DNA of 45,338 nt from an uncultured Marvinbryantia sp. (GCA_937915375.1 CALDMO010000046.1:1-45338); one strand, 5' to 3'. Positions 1 to 9,233 are shown, numbered from the stretch's first letter. Notes: a model not told the origin generated them from the letters alone. Made by a program: numbers and translations.

Positions 1-53
1 CCTATGACCCTCTGCTTGTAAGGCAGATGCTCTCCCAGCTGAGCTAAGATCCC
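1..53 (-). tRNA. tRNA-Val (anticodon TAC), 3' part cut by window edge
   Basis: Read on the minus strand, the sequence starts GGGATCTTAGCTCAGC and folds as acceptor 5' strand, D arm and anticodon arm. The anticodon stem TCTGC/GCAGA closes a loop CTTACAA, giving anticodon TAC (valine). The window ends in the variable/T-arm region, so the T arm and 3' acceptor strand are missing. A strong promoter lies just upstream at 89-117. Confidence 0.9.
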
Positions 54-88
54 ACATAGAGTGAACTGATTTCTCAGATCACTCTCAT

Positions 89-117
89 AGTATACCGAAT
101 TATCTGTATTTCGTCAA
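89..117 (-). promoter_or_regulatory. Sigma-A-type promoter of the tRNA-Val gene
   Basis: On the minus strand a -35 box TTGACG (112-117) and a -10 box TATACT (89-94) are separated by 17 bp. The tRNA 5' end at 53 is about 35 bp downstream, a normal distance for a tRNA leader. Confidence 0.7.
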
Positions 118-203
118 GTATTTTTTTTACTTTTTTATTTTCTCCATATTTCGCCGGATTTCGGATATTCACTGACTTCACTTCTTAACATTTCGTCTAC
201 CGC

Positions 204-2066
204 TTATTCCTTCACCACTTTAAAATAAATCTGGTACGGTTCATATCCAACCTCATTCAAACGCATAAAATCAATCCCAGGATCCTGATGCTCGGTACGG
301 TAACGGAGCACAAAATCTCCCCATTGTCTTCCATGATCGAGCGCCAGTTCATTTATCGGATCTGTATCCTTTACCTTCAACACACGCTCTTTTTCACAGA
401 TACCGGCAAGTACCTCCGGACCATAGCGGAACGCGCCCATCTCATCATCATCCGGCAGCACAACAAACTGCAGCCCGATCGGCAGAATTACCGTGATGCG
501 ATCGCCGTCCTTCCAACACCGTGTAACTTCAAAAAAACTGCCGCTGTCGCTCTGCGTACCGCAAAGTTCTTCGTTCACATATACTTTCGCTTCTGCCGTA
601 ACCCACTGCGGAATACGAAGGCGCACTGTAAACTCCTGTTCCGCTTCTGTCTTTACTGTCAACACATACTTGCGGTAATCCGGCTTACTTGAAAAAGCAG
701 CCGCAATATCTGTGATGGACTGAAAACCATCATTTACCGAAGAGGTCTGCACCATACCGTTCATATAATCTTCTTTCTGGATCAGAACAACCTTTTGACC
801 GTTCAATTCAAACTCTGCTTTTGAATTAAAATACTGACCGACATAAATCACTGAGCCATCCTGATAGTAAATGCCTCTGTTAAGTGCCGCATTTGCCTGT
901 ACCATCGTTCCATGGCAGCAGAAAAAGCTGTCTCGCTCTCCGGCCCAATCTTTTCTGCTTCCGGCTTTCATCGGCAGGAAATAGGTAAGCAGTCCCTTCT
1001 GCGGTTCCCCGTCAAGCGGCTCTTTTTTCCAGTAGGTCTGCGCCATAATTCCATTGTACAGATTGTACTCCATATACTGTAAGTAATCCGGATCACCCGT
1101 ATGACAAAACAGAAATTCTGCCAGGCGCATCATATTATATACCGTACAATGCTCCTGATTTTTGTCTCCGAGACGCTCTTTCAGACGCATTTTCGGTGTC
1201 CATACTTCTCCCTGCGTCTGTCCTCCAGTCACATAATAACCGCGATCCGTAACCGCGCATTTCCAATAAGCTTTTACGATATCCAGCCACTTTTCATCCC
1301 CGAACACCTCATAAGCTCTCGCACAGCCAAGCACCTCCGGAATAGTTGTATTGGCATGCATATTGGTCAGCACATCTTTTCCTTCCAGAAGCGGTTCAAA
1401 CAATCTGCCGCGGTAATAGCGTTCTGCCAGCGTGCGGTATTTTTCTTTGCCGGTAATCGCAAACAATTCACACCAGATTTCCAGCATACCGCCTGTTTCC
1501 ATATCAAGAATATCATCAAATTTCTCCCTGGAAAATTCACCGCTCCAATTGTAGAACCAATCCGCCAGATTTTCCGCTACAGTAAGCGCCTGTTCATTGC
1601 TTGCGAAAAGCACCATATCAATAAGTCCCATAAACAGTTTATGAATATTATACTGCGGCGCCCAGATGTTTTTTCCTCTGGCAATCCAATACAGATACTT
1701 TTCTGGGATTGCCGCTACCCACTGTCCGCCATTCTCCTGCTGGCAAATCGCCAGTTCCTCAATAATCGCGTCGGCTTTCGCTTTTATCTCCATATCCCCA
1801 TACGCATGATAACGGATTGCCGCAGCAGACAGCCAATGCCCCAGAAAATGGCCTCTAATCTGACAGGTGGATGATTCCCAGCCGCCCAACCGTTCCGTAC
1901 GGATTCCTCTGCCATTGTATCTGCCCGCCTCTACATTATATGTAAACAAAAGATCATCATTAGACAGAGACATTAGATAATCCCTGTTGCTTTTCTCTCT
2001 GTCGAGCAGTTTTCTCTCCTGAAGCGTTACTTCTTTTCCATTCAATCGTTTGATTGTATTTTCCAT
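204..2066 (-). CDS. GH127 beta-L-arabinofuranosidase (HypBA1-like)
   Basis: This 620-residue protein belongs to glycoside hydrolase family 127 (former DUF1680), whose characterised member HypBA1 removes non-reducing beta-L-arabinofuranose using a Zn-bound cysteine nucleophile. The metal/nucleophile signature is visible: Glu305 and Cys307 in QEHCTVYNMMR and the Cys383-Cys384 pair in SFFCCHG; Glu287 in QGEVW is a candidate acid/base. The (alpha/alpha)6 barrel covers about residues 30-400, followed by a beta-sandwich. There is no signal peptide, so it probably works inside the cell on imported oligosaccharides. The start has an SD (GGAGG) 8-9 bp upstream and a promoter at 2114-2142. The araABD operon 1.6 kb away would use the released arabinose. 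Exact substrate is inferred from family. Confidence 0.88.
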   Translation of the reverse strand: MENTIKRLNGKEVTLQERKLLDREKSNRDYLMSLSNDDLLFTYNVEAGRYNGRGIRTERLGGWESSTCQIRGHFLGHWLSAAAIRYHAYGDMEIKAKADAIIEELAICQQENGGQWVAAIPEKYLYWIARGKNIWAPQYNIHKLFMGLIDMVLFASNEQALTVAENLADWFYNWSGEFSREKFDDILDMETGGMLEIWCELFAITGKEKYRTLAERYYRGRLFEPLLEGKDVLTNMHANTTIPEVLGCARAYEVFGDEKWLDIVKAYWKCAVTDRGYYVTGGQTQGEVWTPKMRLKERLGDKNQEHCTVYNMMRLAEFLFCHTGDPDYLQYMEYNLYNGIMAQTYWKKEPLDGEPQKGLLTYFLPMKAGSRKDWAGERDSFFCCHGTMVQANAALNRGIYYQDGSVIYVGQYFNSKAEFELNGQKVVLIQKEDYMNGMVQTSSVNDGFQSITDIAAAFSSKPDYRKYVLTVKTEAEQEFTVRLRIPQWVTAEAKVYVNEELCGTQSDSGSFFEVTRCWKDGDRITVILPIGLQFVVLPDDDEMGAFRYGPEVLAGICEKERVLKVKDTDPINELALDHGRQWGDFVLRYRTEHQDPGIDFMRLNEVGYEPYQIYFKVVKE

Positions 2067-2113
2067 ATTTTTGTTCCTCCAATGACCAAAGCCAGTTTGT
2101 TTTTCATATTGAA

Positions 2114-2142
2114 ATTATAAGTCTGTTTTGCAAATATCTCAA
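2114..2142 (-). promoter_or_regulatory. Promoter of the GH127 gene
   Basis: Minus-strand -35 TTGAGA (2137-2142) and perfect -10 TATAAT (2114-2119), spacer 17 bp, about 48 bp before the GH127 start codon. It shows that this gene is transcribed separately from ddh. Confidence 0.6.
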
Positions 2143-2205
2143 TATGCAGAATTCCCGATTTACACTCAGAAAGTAAGATGTTTTGCCCAAAGTCCCTATC
2201 CGATA

Positions 2206-2238
2206 AAATGAGCCCCGGAAAAAATCCGGAGCTCATTT
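2206..2238 (-). terminator. Rho-independent terminator after ddh
   Basis: A 14-bp stem with one mismatch (AAATGAGCTCCGGA pairing with TCCGGGGCTCATTT) around a 5-nt loop, 16 bp after the ddh stop codon. The U-tract on the minus strand is short (TTTTATC). Confidence 0.75.
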
Positions 2239-2254
2239 ACTTTTCCATTAACTG

Positions 2255-3238
2255 TTACAGCAGCTGCGCCCGCAGTTCCTCGCCGCTCTTCGGGGAAAGA
2301 TATGCCGGTGCAATATCAAATACCGTTTTACATCCGGAAACGCCCTCGTCTGCCAGGCGTTTTGCCGCCCTAGCGTAGGCCACCAGCACACTTGCAGTAA
2401 ATTCCGGATTGGAATCCAGCTTCAAACGATATTCAATAATATGCTTGTTACCGCCGTCTGTTTCCCCGCTGCGAATCACGAAACCACCATGCGGGATTCC
2501 TTTATGATTTGCGTCCAGTTCTTCCTGAGAAATAAAAGTAACTGTCGTGTCATAATCCGCAAAATAATTCGGCATATTTTTGATTTCAGATTCAATACGG
2601 GAAAGATCCGCTCCCTCTTCCGCTACCACATAGCACTCTCTCAAATGTTTCTGTCTGGTCGTCAGTTCCGGATTTTCTCCGTTTCTGACTGCTTCCACTG
2701 CCGCCTCGATCGGAACAGTATACTGTCTGGCATCCACAACGCCCGCCACTCTGCGAATCGCATCCGAATGTCCTTGGCTAACGCCTCTGCCCCAAAAAGT
2801 ATAATCTTTGCCGACCGGCAGGATCGCGTTGCCGTACAGACGGTTCAGGGAAAACATGCCCGGATCCCAGCCAACGGAAATAATTCCCACATGACCGCTT
2901 TCTTTTGCCGCCGCATCCACATTGGCAAAATGCTCCGGAATCTTTGCATGTGTATCAAAGCTATCAATCACGTTAAACATCTTTACAATTTCCGGCGTCT
3001 GCTTCGGCAGATCTGTCGCGCTTCCGCCGCAGATAATACAAACGTCAATCTCATCTTTCATGGACGGCAGCGTATCGATATGAAATACCTTCCCGCCCTC
3101 TGTTGTGATCTTTACCGTCTCCGGATTACGGCGTGTAAATACGCCTGCCAGTTCACAGTCCTCGTTCTGACGAATTGCTGCTTCTACGCCCCGTCCGATA
3201 TTACCATAACCTACGATACCGATTCTAACTTTATTCAT
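2255..3238 (-). CDS. ddh: meso-diaminopimelate D-dehydrogenase
   Basis: 327 residues, the usual Ddh length. The enzyme makes meso-diaminopimelate in one NADPH-dependent step from tetrahydrodipicolinate, bypassing the succinylase/acetylase branches and supplying peptidoglycan and lysine. The N-terminal Rossmann motif GYGNIGRG is at residues 10-17. Family motifs SVGWDPGMFS (121-130) and WGRGVSQGHSD (149-159) line the substrate pocket. The SD is GAAAGGA before the ATG, and the gene ends at a hairpin terminator, so it appears monocistronic. It stands alone between arabinose genes with no other lysine gene nearby. Confidence 0.93.
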   Translation of the reverse strand: MNKVRIGIVGYGNIGRGVEAAIRQNEDCELAGVFTRRNPETVKITTEGGKVFHIDTLPSMKDEIDVCIICGGSATDLPKQTPEIVKMFNVIDSFDTHAKIPEHFANVDAAAKESGHVGIISVGWDPGMFSLNRLYGNAILPVGKDYTFWGRGVSQGHSDAIRRVAGVVDARQYTVPIEAAVEAVRNGENPELTTRQKHLRECYVVAEEGADLSRIESEIKNMPNYFADYDTTVTFISQEELDANHKGIPHGGFVIRSGETDGGNKHIIEYRLKLDSNPEFTASVLVAYARAAKRLADEGVSGCKTVFDIAPAYLSPKSGEELRAQLL

Positions 3239-3438
3239 TGTTTTGCGTCCTTTCTATTTCATGAAAATCATATTTTACTCAAATAATTTTGTAACTTTTT
3301 AGTAAAAATCCTGTCTTTCACATCTTTGCAAGAAACAAACCTCTCCTGTTTCCATTTTTTATAGTAACACATTCACTTTAAAAATGATATAAAAATAATT
3401 GCATCATTCTTATGTATAAACCGCATAAATAAGACCAT

Positions 3439-3492
3439 TCAAAGTAAGAAAACACCAATAAATGATCCTAGCATCAATTGGGCATATTTCAT
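3439..3492 (-). other. Possible 17-codon hydrophobic ORF in the ddh-araD gap
   Basis: The 470-bp gap between ddh and araD holds the araD terminator and otherwise little. One oddity is a very strong SD (GAGGGGG) 5 bp before an ATG that opens 17 codons reading MKYAQLMLGSFIGVFLL and then TGA. The peptide is almost wholly hydrophobic. No family is recognised and chance is a fair explanation. Confidence 0.2.
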
Positions 3493-3671
3493 AAATTCCC
3501 CCTCACACAAGCTTGCGGCGCCTTTTCATTGATATGCGGATTTATAATTAACTTAGATTGATTATCAAAACTATCCGTTATCCTTTTTTTAATATTGTAT
3601 CATCAAAAAATCAAACCGTCATTCTTTTTCAATTACCAGACGATAGTTTAACTCATAGCTCTTTAAAAATA

Positions 3672-3701
3672 AAAAACACGCACCCGAAGATGCGTGTTTT
3701 T
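3672..3701 (-). terminator. Terminator of the araABD operon
   Basis: Perfect 11-bp stem AAAAACACGCA/TGCGTGTTTTT with a short loop, 7 bp after the araD stop. On the minus strand it runs into TTTTTTATTTTT, a good U-tract. Confidence 0.9.
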
Positions 3702-3707
3702 CATCAT

Positions 3708-4397
3708 TTATTTACCCTGTCCGTAATATGCGTTCGCGCCATGTTTTCTGTAATAGTGTTTATCCTGCAGTTCCTGAGGAGCCGGCTGTACACGCGCATT
3801 GATACTTTCACAACGCGCTGCCATCTTGGCAACTTCTTCCAGAACAACCGCATTGTGTACTGCCTCATGTCCATCTTTGCCCCAGGTAAACGGGCCGTGA
3901 TTCTTACACAGTACTGCCGGAACCGCCTCATAATCTTTATCCTTAAACAGATCGACAATCAGAAGTCCGGTATTTTTCTCATACTCATCGAATTCCGCGC
4001 CTGTCAGGCAGCGTGCGCACGGCACTTCGCCGTAGATATAATCCGCATGTGTGGTTCCGTAGCATGGGATCGCTCTGCCTGCCTGTGCCCAACTGGTCGC
4101 CCAAGAGGAATGTGTATGTACCACACCGCCGATCTTCGGAAACGCTTTGTAAAGCTCCAGATGAGTAGCCGTATCGGAGGACGGGTTATATCTTCCCTCT
4201 ACCTTGTTTCCATTTAAATCCATCAGAACCATATCGTCCGGAGTGAGCTTATCATAATCCACACCGCTTGGTTTGATTGCGAAAATACCACTCTCGCGGT
4301 CAATTTCGCTGACGTTTCCCCAGGTAAAAGTCACCAGATTGTATTTCGGAAGCAGCATATTTGCTTCATATACGCGTTTTTTCAGTTCTTCTAACAT
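3708..4397 (-). CDS. araD: L-ribulose-5-phosphate 4-epimerase
   Basis: 229 residues, a class II aldolase-fold epimerase converting L-ribulose 5-phosphate to D-xylulose 5-phosphate, the last step of arabinose entry into the pentose phosphate pathway. Zn ligands are in place: His94 and His96 in VVHTHSSW and His167 in KNHGPF. Asp75 in NPSSDT and Asp119 in THADY match the catalytic positions (Asp76 and Asp120 in the E. coli enzyme). The gene begins 11 bp after araB and is followed by a terminator, so it is the last gene of the araABD operon. Confidence 0.95.
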   Translation of the reverse strand: MLEELKKRVYEANMLLPKYNLVTFTWGNVSEIDRESGIFAIKPSGVDYDKLTPDDMVLMDLNGNKVEGRYNPSSDTATHLELYKAFPKIGGVVHTHSSWATSWAQAGRAIPCYGTTHADYIYGEVPCARCLTGAEFDEYEKNTGLLIVDLFKDKDYEAVPAVLCKNHGPFTWGKDGHEAVHNAVVLEEVAKMAARCESINARVQPAPQELQDKHYYRKHGANAYYGQGK

Positions 4398-4408
4398 ATT
4401 CGTTCTCC

Positions 4409-6019
4409 TTAACTGTTCACTTTAATGGTCTCTACCGCTGCTTTTTCAGCCGGAAGCGCTGCCACATAAGCCTTAATAAATTCGTCAAAGCCGGCCACAT
4501 CTGCCGCATCCGGAGCCATAGTAGAACCTTTTTCACCGGCAAATACTTTTTCATTCAGATACTGGTCGAGCGTTTCACCCTCAACCTTATTCTTCATATA
4601 AGAAGCCAGGATCGCGATACCCCACGCGCCGCCTTCGCCCGCCGTTTCCATAACCGTTACCGGTACGTTGCAGGCTGCCGCCATAATGCTCTGTCCAACG
4701 CCTTTTGTCTTAAACAGACCGCCGTGTCCCATCAATTCATCCAACGTAACATGTTCCTGTTTAAACAGAATATCCATACCGATCTTCAGTGTTGCCAGAG
4801 AAGAATACAGATGACTTCTCATAAAGTTTGCCAGATTGAATTTCGCGTTCGGTGTACGAACCACCATCGGGCGTCCCTCGTCAAAACCAGTGATCGGCTC
4901 ACCAGAGAAATAGTTGTAGGAAATGATGCCGCCGCAATCTTTATCGCCTTCCAACGCCTTATTATACAGCGTGCCGAACAACTTGTTCATATCTACTTCC
5001 ATACCCATTGCTTCCATGAAATCACGGAACAAACCAACCCACGCGTTCAAATCGGATGTACAGTTATTGCAGTGCGCCATTGCCACAAGACTTCCGTCCG
5101 GTGTCGTTACCATATCAAGCTCCGGATATGCCTTTGACAATTCCTTTTCCAGAACAACCATTGCAAATACAGAAGTACCTGCGGAAACGTTACCCGTACG
5201 CTGTTTTACACTGTTTGTAGCTGCCATACCGGTACCTGCGTCACCTTCTGCCGGACATACCGGAATACCTGCAGCCAGATTTCCGCTCACATCAAGAAGC
5301 TTTGCTCCCTCTGCGGTCAGCATACCTGCGTTTTCGCCAGCAACTAAAACTTCCGGAAGAATATCTCTTAATTTCCAGCCAAAATTTTTATCCGCTACCA
5401 ACGCGTCAAACTTATCAACCATCGTCTGGTCGTAGTCTTTTGTTTTCGGATCGATCGGGAACATACCGGAAGCATCGCCGACACCAAGCACCTTTTTGCC
5501 AGTCAGCTGCCAGTGGATATAGCCTGCCAGTGTTGTTAAATAGCAAATATCCTTTACATGTTCTTCCCCGTTTAAGATTGCCTGATAGAGATGCGCAATG
5601 CTCCATCTCTGTGGAATATTATAGTTAAACAGATCAAACAGCTTTTCTGAAGCCTCTCCTGTCATCGTATTTCTCCAGGTACGGAACGGAACAAGCAATT
5701 TGCCGTCCTTGTCAAATACCATGTAACCATGCATCATTGCGGAAAAGCCAACCGCGCCGATATTCTTCAGAGTTACGCCGTACTGCTTCATTACATCAGA
5801 GGCCATGTCCGTATACGCATCCTGCAGACCGCTCCAGATATCATCCAATGTATATGTCCAGATACCATTATCGAGGCGGTTCTCCCATTCATGGCTTCCG
5901 GATGCGATCGGATTGTTGTTGGAATCAACCAGAACAGCTTTGATTCGGGTGGAGCCAAACTCAATACCCATAGAAGTTTTTGCGTTTAAAATATCCTCTT
6001 TAATGTGATTCATTTCCAT
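4409..6019 (-). CDS. araB: FGGY-family kinase, probable L-ribulokinase
   Basis: A 536-residue FGGY kinase lying between araA and araD, so L-ribulose is the likely substrate. The N-terminal phosphate loop reads GIEFGSTRIKAVLVD (about residues 18-32); the candidate catalytic Asp is in EGDAGTGMA (about 260), followed by the second-domain motif NVSAGTSVFAM (about 277-287). A start at 6046 is possible, but the SD AAGGAGAG would then lie inside the gene. The ATG at 6019 sits 7 bp after that SD and is preferred. Sequence alone does not exclude xylulokinase activity; the operon context decides. Confidence 0.85.
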   Translation of the reverse strand: MEMNHIKEDILNAKTSMGIEFGSTRIKAVLVDSNNNPIASGSHEWENRLDNGIWTYTLDDIWSGLQDAYTDMASDVMKQYGVTLKNIGAVGFSAMMHGYMVFDKDGKLLVPFRTWRNTMTGEASEKLFDLFNYNIPQRWSIAHLYQAILNGEEHVKDICYLTTLAGYIHWQLTGKKVLGVGDASGMFPIDPKTKDYDQTMVDKFDALVADKNFGWKLRDILPEVLVAGENAGMLTAEGAKLLDVSGNLAAGIPVCPAEGDAGTGMAATNSVKQRTGNVSAGTSVFAMVVLEKELSKAYPELDMVTTPDGSLVAMAHCNNCTSDLNAWVGLFRDFMEAMGMEVDMNKLFGTLYNKALEGDKDCGGIISYNYFSGEPITGFDEGRPMVVRTPNAKFNLANFMRSHLYSSLATLKIGMDILFKQEHVTLDELMGHGGLFKTKGVGQSIMAAACNVPVTVMETAGEGGAWGIAILASYMKNKVEGETLDQYLNEKVFAGEKGSTMAPDAADVAGFDEFIKAYVAALPAEKAAVETIKVNS

Positions 6020-6091
6020 TCGTTTTCTCTCCTTCTCTTTATACACGGGCAGCCGGCATCCACATACCGGCCATTCCCAATGATTTTTTTC

Positions 6092-7588
6092 TTATCTGTA
6101 GAACAGACTTCCCAACTGCAGATCTCTCTTAAAATTGCGGATTGTTGTATCTTTATCAATATAAACAGCCTCAATACCCATTGCCGCTGCCCAGTCGCCC
6201 ATCTGCTCTGCAGTCAGGTCATAAGAAAATGCAGTGTGATGTGCACCGCCTGCCAGAATCCATGCTTCCGCGCCTGTATACAGATCCGGCTGCGGTGTCC
6301 AGTATGCTGTTCCTACCGGAAGCTTCGGCATCGGTTTTTCTACTTTCTTGCAGTCCACATCATTAATGATCAAACGGAAACGATTTCCAAGATCGATCAA
6401 AGATGTCGCAATACCCGGTCCGGTTTTGGATGTGTAAACCAGTCTTGCCGGATCTTCTCTGTCACCCATTGTAAGCGGGCAGACACGCATACTGATCGGA
6501 CCTTCTGCAACTGACGGACAAACCTCAAGCATATGCGCTTCCAGAATGCCTTCCTTGCCCGGAACCAGATTGTAAGTATAGTCTTCCATAAAAGAAGTAC
6601 CTTTCGGGTTTTTCACACCTGCTGCCATGATCTTCATCAAACGTACCATAGCGGCAGTCTTCCAGTCACCTTCTCCCGCAAAGCCGTAGCCTTTTTCCAT
6701 CAGTCGCTGAATCGCCAGACCCGGCAGCTGTTTTAAGGAACCGAGATCACCGAAATGGGTAACGATTGCCTGATAATTTTTCTCTTCCAGGAATCTTTCA
6801 AAACCGATTTCAATACCAGCCTGTACTGCTACATGTTTTCTGAATTCCTGCGGATCTCTGCCGTCAAGAATGATGTCGTATTTGGTATAATATTCGTCAA
6901 CCAGAGCGTTGATGTCACCCTCAGATACGTTCGCCACATATTCCGCGATTTCATTTACCGGATACGCGTCGATCTCCCAGCCGAACTTAATCTGTGCTTC
7001 TACCTTATCACCTTCGGTAACAGCAACATTTCTCATATTATCAGCAATACGGCAAACACGGATATGGCTGCTTTCCATAATACCGATCGCAGTCAGCATC
7101 CAACTGGCGATTCTCTCCTGAACAGCCTTGTCCTCCCAGTAGCCGACAATTACCTTACGCTCGATACCCATACGGGAAACGATATGACCATACTCTCTGT
7201 CACCGTGTGCAGCCTGATTCTCATTCATGAAATCCATGTCGATCGTGTCATACGGAATCTCACGGTTAAACTGTGTATGTAAATGCAGCAGCGGCTTGCG
7301 GTATTCCTGAAGACCGAGAATCCACGATTTTGCCGGAGAGAAAGTATGCATCCAAGTAATTACACCTGCACATTCTTCATCTGCATTCGCTTCATTAAAT
7401 GTTTTACGGATCAGCTCATTCGTAATCAAGGTCGGTTTCCATACAATCTCATACGGAAGTACGCCGGATTTATTCAGAGCTTCTACCATAATTTTAGAGT
7501 GTTCTGCTACATGTGCCAGGCACTCTTCTCCATAAAGATCCTGAGAGCCTGTACAGAACCAAAACTTATAATTCTTTGCTGCTTTCAT
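6092..7588 (-). CDS. araA: L-arabinose isomerase
   Basis: 498 residues, the standard AraA length. It isomerises L-arabinose to L-ribulose with a divalent metal, usually Mn. With the start at 7588 the metal/catalytic residues fall almost exactly on the E. coli numbers: Glu306 (GEGDWK), Glu335 (FMEDY), His352 (EAHMLEV) and His450 (GGAHHTAF). The in-frame ATG at 7612 is rejected because a textbook SD (AGGAGG, 7-bp spacing) precedes 7588. It is the first gene of araA-araB-araD, with a promoter at 7627-7655. Confidence 0.96.
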   Translation of the reverse strand: MKAAKNYKFWFCTGSQDLYGEECLAHVAEHSKIMVEALNKSGVLPYEIVWKPTLITNELIRKTFNEANADEECAGVITWMHTFSPAKSWILGLQEYRKPLLHLHTQFNREIPYDTIDMDFMNENQAAHGDREYGHIVSRMGIERKVIVGYWEDKAVQERIASWMLTAIGIMESSHIRVCRIADNMRNVAVTEGDKVEAQIKFGWEIDAYPVNEIAEYVANVSEGDINALVDEYYTKYDIILDGRDPQEFRKHVAVQAGIEIGFERFLEEKNYQAIVTHFGDLGSLKQLPGLAIQRLMEKGYGFAGEGDWKTAAMVRLMKIMAAGVKNPKGTSFMEDYTYNLVPGKEGILEAHMLEVCPSVAEGPISMRVCPLTMGDREDPARLVYTSKTGPGIATSLIDLGNRFRLIINDVDCKKVEKPMPKLPVGTAYWTPQPDLYTGAEAWILAGGAHHTAFSYDLTAEQMGDWAAAMGIEAVYIDKDTTIRNFKRDLQLGSLFYR

Positions 7589-7626
7589 GAAATACCCTCC
7601 TGTATTTGTCAAAATTATATATTTTT

Positions 7627-7655
7627 ACTATACACCAAAAATGTTCGTTTGTACA
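7627..7655 (-). promoter_or_regulatory. araABD promoter with a possible AraR-like half site
   Basis: Minus-strand -10 TATAGT (7627-7632) and -35-like TGTACA (7650-7655), spacer 17 bp. The -35 lies in CTGTACAAACG, which resembles one half of the B. subtilis AraR operator (ATTTGTACGTACAAAT). Repression by an AraR-type regulator is inference; only one half site is clear and no araR lies in the window. Confidence 0.5.
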
Positions 7656-7736
7656 GATTTGCTTTTTATTTTTTTGTAAGATATTTTAGTTTTTTCTATA
7701 CGAAAGCAATATATTTTCGCTTGCAATTTCAAATGG

Positions 7737-7765
7737 TTGTGCTAACATGGTAAAGAGTATATATA
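7737..7765 (+). promoter_or_regulatory. Promoter of the first MATE gene
   Basis: -35-like TTGTGC (7737-7742), 17-bp spacer and -10 TATATA (7760-7765). Because it covers the upstream ATG at 7747, it supports translation from the ATG at 7789 instead. Confidence 0.45.
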
Positions 7766-7788
7766 AAATCATAGAAAGTGTGTACATT

Positions 7789-9132
7789 ATGCAGCAGAAA
7801 AATACGCTTCTGACCGAGGGCCCGGTCGGAAGAAAAATCATTGCTTTTGCGCTTCCTCTTTTTTTGGGGAACCTGTTTCAGCAGCTTTATAATACCGCCG
7901 ATTCGCTGATCGTCGGCAACTTTTTAGGAAGCGACGCGCTGGCCGCCGTCAGTTCTTCCGGCAGTCTGATCTTTTTGATGGTCGGATTTTTTAACGGTAT
8001 TTCTATGGGCGCCGGTGTTGTCACTGCGCGCTACTTCGGCGCTAAAGATGAGGAGAGCGTAGAAAAATCCATACATACCACAATCACCTTCGGTATTTTC
8101 TGTGGTGTATTACTGACGCTGATCGGTATGCTGCTGGCGCCGCAGATCCTTGTCTGGATGGGTACGCCCGAAAATGTTCTGCCAAGCTCCATCAGCTATT
8201 TTCGTATCTACTTTGCCGGATCAATCGCGTTTGTACTCTACAATATCTTTGTCGGCATTTTACAGTCTGTCGGTGACAGCAAACGCCCTTTGATTTACCT
8301 GATGATTTCCTCAGTTACAAACGTGATACTTGACCTGCTCTTTATCACTGTTTTCCATATGGGTGTCGGTTCTGCCGCGCTGGCAACGATCATTTCTCAG
8401 TTTTTGAGTGCAGCGCTCTGTCTGATACGACTGATGCGCACGCAGGAATGTTACCGCGTGTCTCTGCAAAAACTGCGTGTAGACCGTGTATTTCTGCGGC
8501 AGATTATTGCAAACGGTCTGCCGGCCGGACTGCAGAACTCGATCATCTCCATCGCAAACGTTGTTGTTCAGGCAAATATCAATGTATTTGGACCTGCCGC
8601 TATGGCCGGATGCGGCTCTTACTTTAAGATTGAAGGGTTTGGTTTTCTGCCGATTACCTGCTTTGCGCTGGCTCTGACCACCTTCGTCAGCCAGAATATC
8701 GGCGCCGGGAACTATGACCGTGTGCGAAAGGGCGCACGTTTCGGTATCCTATGCAGTATTCTTTCCGCCGAGGTCGTGGGCATTTTCATTTATCTGATGG
8801 CTCCGCTATTGATTGCAGGCTTTAACCGGGATGCGGAAGTGATCGCTTTTGGAACCACCCATGCCCGCATTGTCACGCTGTTTTATTTTCTGCTGGCTTT
8901 CTCGCACTGTCTGGCAGGTATCTTCCGCGGCGCCGGAAAAGCAACCGTACCAATGTTTGTCATGCTGGCCTGTTGGTGCATCATCCGCGTTTCGTATATC
9001 ACGATCGCCGTCAAGTTCCTGCCGCAGCTACAGACCATCTCATGGGCATATCCAATTACCTGGTGTTTAAGCACGATTGTATTTTTGATTTATTATAAAA
9101 AAGCAAATTGGCTGCCAAAGCACAGCGCCTGA
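7789..9132 (+). CDS. MATE family multidrug/toxin exporter
   Basis: About 447 residues with roughly 12 hydrophobic helices in two homologous halves. The N-terminal motif GPVGRKIIAFALPLFLGNLFQQ and the LYNTADSLIVGNFLG stretch are typical of Firmicute MATE proteins, which export cationic drugs or metabolites using Na+ or H+ gradients. The start at 7789 (MQQKNTLLTEG) is preferred over 7747, which overlaps the promoter. It is transcribed divergently from araA and followed by a strong hairpin terminator. The substrate cannot be read from sequence. Confidence 0.9.
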   Translation: MQQKNTLLTEGPVGRKIIAFALPLFLGNLFQQLYNTADSLIVGNFLGSDALAAVSSSGSLIFLMVGFFNGISMGAGVVTARYFGAKDEESVEKSIHTTITFGIFCGVLLTLIGMLLAPQILVWMGTPENVLPSSISYFRIYFAGSIAFVLYNIFVGILQSVGDSKRPLIYLMISSVTNVILDLLFITVFHMGVGSAALATIISQFLSAALCLIRLMRTQECYRVSLQKLRVDRVFLRQIIANGLPAGLQNSIISIANVVVQANINVFGPAAMAGCGSYFKIEGFGFLPITCFALALTTFVSQNIGAGNYDRVRKGARFGILCSILSAEVVGIFIYLMAPLLIAGFNRDAEVIAFGTTHARIVTLFYFLLAFSHCLAGIFRGAGKATVPMFVMLACWCIIRVSYITIAVKFLPQLQTISWAYPITWCLSTIVFLIYYKKANWLPKHSA

Positions 9133-9137
9133 TATAA

Positions 9138-9167
9138 AAGGGGTTATCGGAAAATAGATAGTTCCAA
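9138..9167 (+). repeat. Hairpin repeat, copy A (upstream of EamA gene)
   Basis: A 30-bp element beginning 5 bp after the MATE stop. As RNA it folds into GGGGTTATC / GATAGTTCC, a 9-bp stem including G-U pairs. A near-identical copy (B) lies at 9730-9757, just after the EamA gene. The stems agree although the bases differ at one stem position and in loop length. Confidence 0.6.
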
Positions 9168-9170
9168 ACA

Positions 9171-9216
9171 GGGGCAGATTTGATTCATGCGTATCAAATC
9201 TGCCCCTGAAATTTTT
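9171..9216 (+). terminator. Strong terminator after the MATE gene
   Basis: Perfect 14-bp stem GGGGCAGATTTGAT/ATCAAATCTGCCCC with an 8-nt loop, followed by TGAAATTTTT. It directly follows repeat copy A. Confidence 0.85.
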
Positions 9217-9233
9217 AGGCAATGCATAGTATT

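Noticed and set aside
1101..1874. Plus-strand reading frame opposite the GH127 gene
   Set aside because: It lies wholly within a gene whose catalytic motifs are intact on the other strand and has no ribosome site or family resemblance.
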